This document shows, one piece after another, positions 62,605 through 64,000 of a stretch of 64,000 nt of DNA. Position 1 is the stretch's first letter. Every line of letters starts with the position of its first letter. Source of the DNA: Arthrobacter zhangbolii (GTDB lineage: Bacteria; Actinomycetota; Actinomycetes; Actinomycetales; Micrococcaceae); contig NZ_CP094984.1 in the NCBI RefSeq assembly GCF_022869865.1, positions 1,178,001 to 1,242,000 on the forward strand, given 5' to 3'. Below the pieces are notes generated by a model, which worked only from the letters and a program-made list of their open reading frames with translations, was not told where the DNA came from and searched no databases. Made by a program: the position numbers and the translations under genes.

Positions 62605-62620
62605 AGTGATGAGCGTCACA
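62605..62620. promoter_or_regulatory. CRP/GlxR-like binding site before DUF485-actP
   Basis: AGTGATGAGCGTCACA holds GTGA-N6-TCAC and is 75 bp upstream of ATG 62696. Near-twin of the site at 33033-33048. Confidence 0.6.
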
Positions 62621-62695
62621 GCTTGCACGGCGTCGTGTCCTGACCTTTTCGAGGTGGGCGCAGCGCGCAGGGCGGGCCCCAACAGAGGAGGAACA

Positions 62696-63067
62696 ATGGC
62701 TGAAGAGCAGCCGGTTTCACACGCTGCGCACCCTGACCAGGTGGACTTCCGGGAAGTTCAGAGCTCACCCGAGTTCCAGGAACTACGCAAGCGCCAGCGC
62801 AGCTTTATTTTCCCCATGGCCGTGGTTTTCCTGGTCTGGTACTTCGCATACGTCCTGCTGGCCGACTACGCGCATGACTTCATGTCCACTCCGGTGATTG
62901 GCAACATCAACATCGGACTGATTCTGGGTCTGCTGCAGTTTGTCAGCACCTTTGGCATCACCATGTGGTACGTCAGTTACGCCAACCGCCGGTTGGACCC
63001 CATATCCGCGGAGATCCGCGCCGAACTTGAGGCCAAGGGCGTCAGCCGTCCGGAGGAGAACAAGTGA
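62696..63067 (+). CDS. DUF485 domain-containing membrane protein
   Basis: 123 aa with two membrane segments (SFIFPMAVVFLVWYFAYVLL and NIGLILGLLQFVSTFGIT), preceded by SSPEFQELRKRQRSF. DUF485 proteins are the usual partner of ActP acetate permeases. AGGAGG before ATG 62696. Its stop overlaps the GTG of the symporter gene. Confidence 0.92.
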   Translation: MAEEQPVSHAAHPDQVDFREVQSSPEFQELRKRQRSFIFPMAVVFLVWYFAYVLLADYAHDFMSTPVIGNINIGLILGLLQFVSTFGITMWYVSYANRRLDPISAEIRAELEAKGVSRPEENK

Positions 63068-64000
63068 ACACTGTGCAGATAGCTGCAGCCGACATTACGG
63101 CCGACTCCATCAAGGACACCGGCCTGCTGAACATGATTATCTTCGGCCTGTTCGTGGCCGTGACCCTGGTAGTGGTGCTGCGGGCCAGCCGCAACAATAA
63201 AACCGCCGCTGACTACTACGCCGCCGGCCGCTCGTTCACCGGACCGCAGAACGGCACGGCCATTGCCGGGGACTACCTCTCCGCGGCGTCCTTCCTCGGC
63301 ATTGTCGGCGCCATTGCCATCAACGGCTATGACGGCTTCCTCTACTCCATCGGCTTCCTCGTCGCCTGGCTGGTAGCCCTGCTGCTGGTCGCTGAAATGC
63401 TGCGCAACACCGGCAAGTTCACCATGGCCGATGTGCTCTCCTTCCGCCTCAAGCAGCGTCCGGTCCGCATTGCCGCGGCCATCACCACCCTGGCGGTCTG
63501 CTTCTTCTACCTCCTGGCACAGATGGCCGGTGCCGGCGGACTGGTGTCCCTGCTCATGGGTATCGACGGCAAGGTGGGCCAGTCACTGGTGATCACCGTC
63601 GTCGGCGGCCTGATGATCATTTACGTACTGATCGGCGGCATGAAGGGCACCACCTGGGTGCAGATCATCAAGGCCTGCCTGCTGATTGCCGGCGCCGCCA
63701 TCATGACCGTCTGGGTCCTGGCACTGCACGGCTTCAACCTCTCCGAACTGCTGGGGGCTGCCGTGGAAACCTCCGGCAATGCCGCCATCCTGGATCCGGG
63801 ACTGCAGTACGGCAAGTCTGAAACCTCCAAGCTCGACTTCGTCTCCCTGGGCCTGGCGCTGGTGCTGGGCACTGCGGCACTGCCACACGTGCTGATGCGC
63901 TTCTACACCGTCCCCACGGCCAAGGAAGCCCGCCGGTCGGTGGTCTGGGCCATCTGGCTGATCGGCCTGTTCTACCTCTTCACCCTGGTGCTGGGCTACG
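63064..64000 (+). CDS. actP: Cation/acetate symporter, N-terminal part (cut by window end)
   Basis: Open from GTG 63064 to the window end (312 codons). NNKTAADYYAAGRSFTGPQN, GDYLSAASFLGIVGAIAING, LIGGMKGTTWVQIIKACLL and GTAALPHVLMRFYTVP are the ActP/MctC blocks, with the HV in LPHVLMRF typical of acetate/pyruvate/propionate carriers. Coupled to DUF485 by a GTGA overlap. Confidence 0.9.
   Translation, partial: MNTVQIAAADITADSIKDTGLLNMIIFGLFVAVTLVVVLRASRNNKTAADYYAAGRSFTGPQNGTAIAGDYLSAASFLGIVGAIAINGYDGFLYSIGFLVAWLVALLLVAEMLRNTGKFTMADVLSFRLKQRPVRIAAAITTLAVCFFYLLAQMAGAGGLVSLLMGIDGKVGQSLVITVVGGLMIIYVLIGGMKGTTWVQIIKACLLIAGAAIMTVWVLALHGFNLSELLGAAVETSGNAAILDPGLQYGKSETSKLDFVSLGLALVLGTAALPHVLMRFYTVPTAKEARRSVVWAIWLIGLFYLFTLVLGY

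Overview
The window reads as a piece of chromosome from a high-GC Gram-positive actinobacterium, most likely Micrococcaceae and close to Arthrobacter. Grounds: very high GC with long antisense shadow frames, the order rpsB-tsf-pyrH-frr-cdsA-DivIVA, a SAM-IV-type riboswitch, a histidine-utilisation cluster of the HutF/M20 type, and many genes whose start codon lies 6-7 nt behind a TANNNT box (leaderless transcripts). I see no IS element, prophage or CRISPR array. The window cuts genes at both ends: an ABC sugar permease on the left and an ActP-type symporter on the right.

Layout. 1-2.2 kb: end of a D-galactonate pathway operon (permease, dgoD, dgoA). 2.3-5.1 kb: a tight kinase-like / PP2C-like / FAD-oxidoreductase trio of unknown role. 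5.2-6.8 kb: membrane protein with a histone-like tail, a C-rich hairpin that may be a small RNA, and acylphosphatase. 6.9-15.2 kb: hut locus, with hutH divergent from an IclR regulator, then hutU, an M20 amidohydrolase, hutF and hutI; two copies of one 18-bp operator flank the regulator gene. 15.3-21.5 kb: CPBP membrane protease, MFS transporter plus GH2 glycosidase, then a DUF559-like gene bounded by two palindromic repeats, and a VOC protein. 21.6-24.3 kb: SAM riboswitch, metY, metX. 24.4-28.2 kb: small accessory genes (SRPBCC, SGNH hydrolase, esterase, S4 RNA-binding, YdcZ transporter). 28.3-35.6 kb: glyS, GNAT, TetR, a short-chain fatty acid transporter (atoE), dusB and dgt. 35.7-39.5 kb: a large LPXTG-anchored thioester-domain adhesin with eight repeats. 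39.6-42.1 kb: dnaG and two identical tRNA-Asn genes. 42.2-46.8 kb: dctA, malic enzyme and a sugar porter. 46.9-50.8 kb: holin-like envelope protein, a CDP-alcohol phosphatidyltransferase, a DMT transporter, a glycosyltransferase and a CAU-anticodon tRNA. 50.9-58.6 kb: acyl-CoA dehydrogenase, M23 peptidase, then translation and lipid core genes. 58.6-64 kb: two acetate/monocarboxylate-type symporter units around a LytS/LytTR two-component system.

How it fits together. Much of the window concerns uptake and use of small carbon and nitrogen sources: galactonate, histidine, C4-dicarboxylates with malic enzyme, short-chain fatty acids, acetate or related monocarboxylates, and a GH2 substrate. Two near-identical CRP/GlxR-like palindromes, in front of atoE and of the DUF485-actP pair, suggest shared catabolite control. 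The most unusual items are the thioester adhesin, the repeat-bounded DUF559 gene, the paired IclR operators, the long hairpin between pyrH and frr, and the C-rich hairpin at 6.4 kb.
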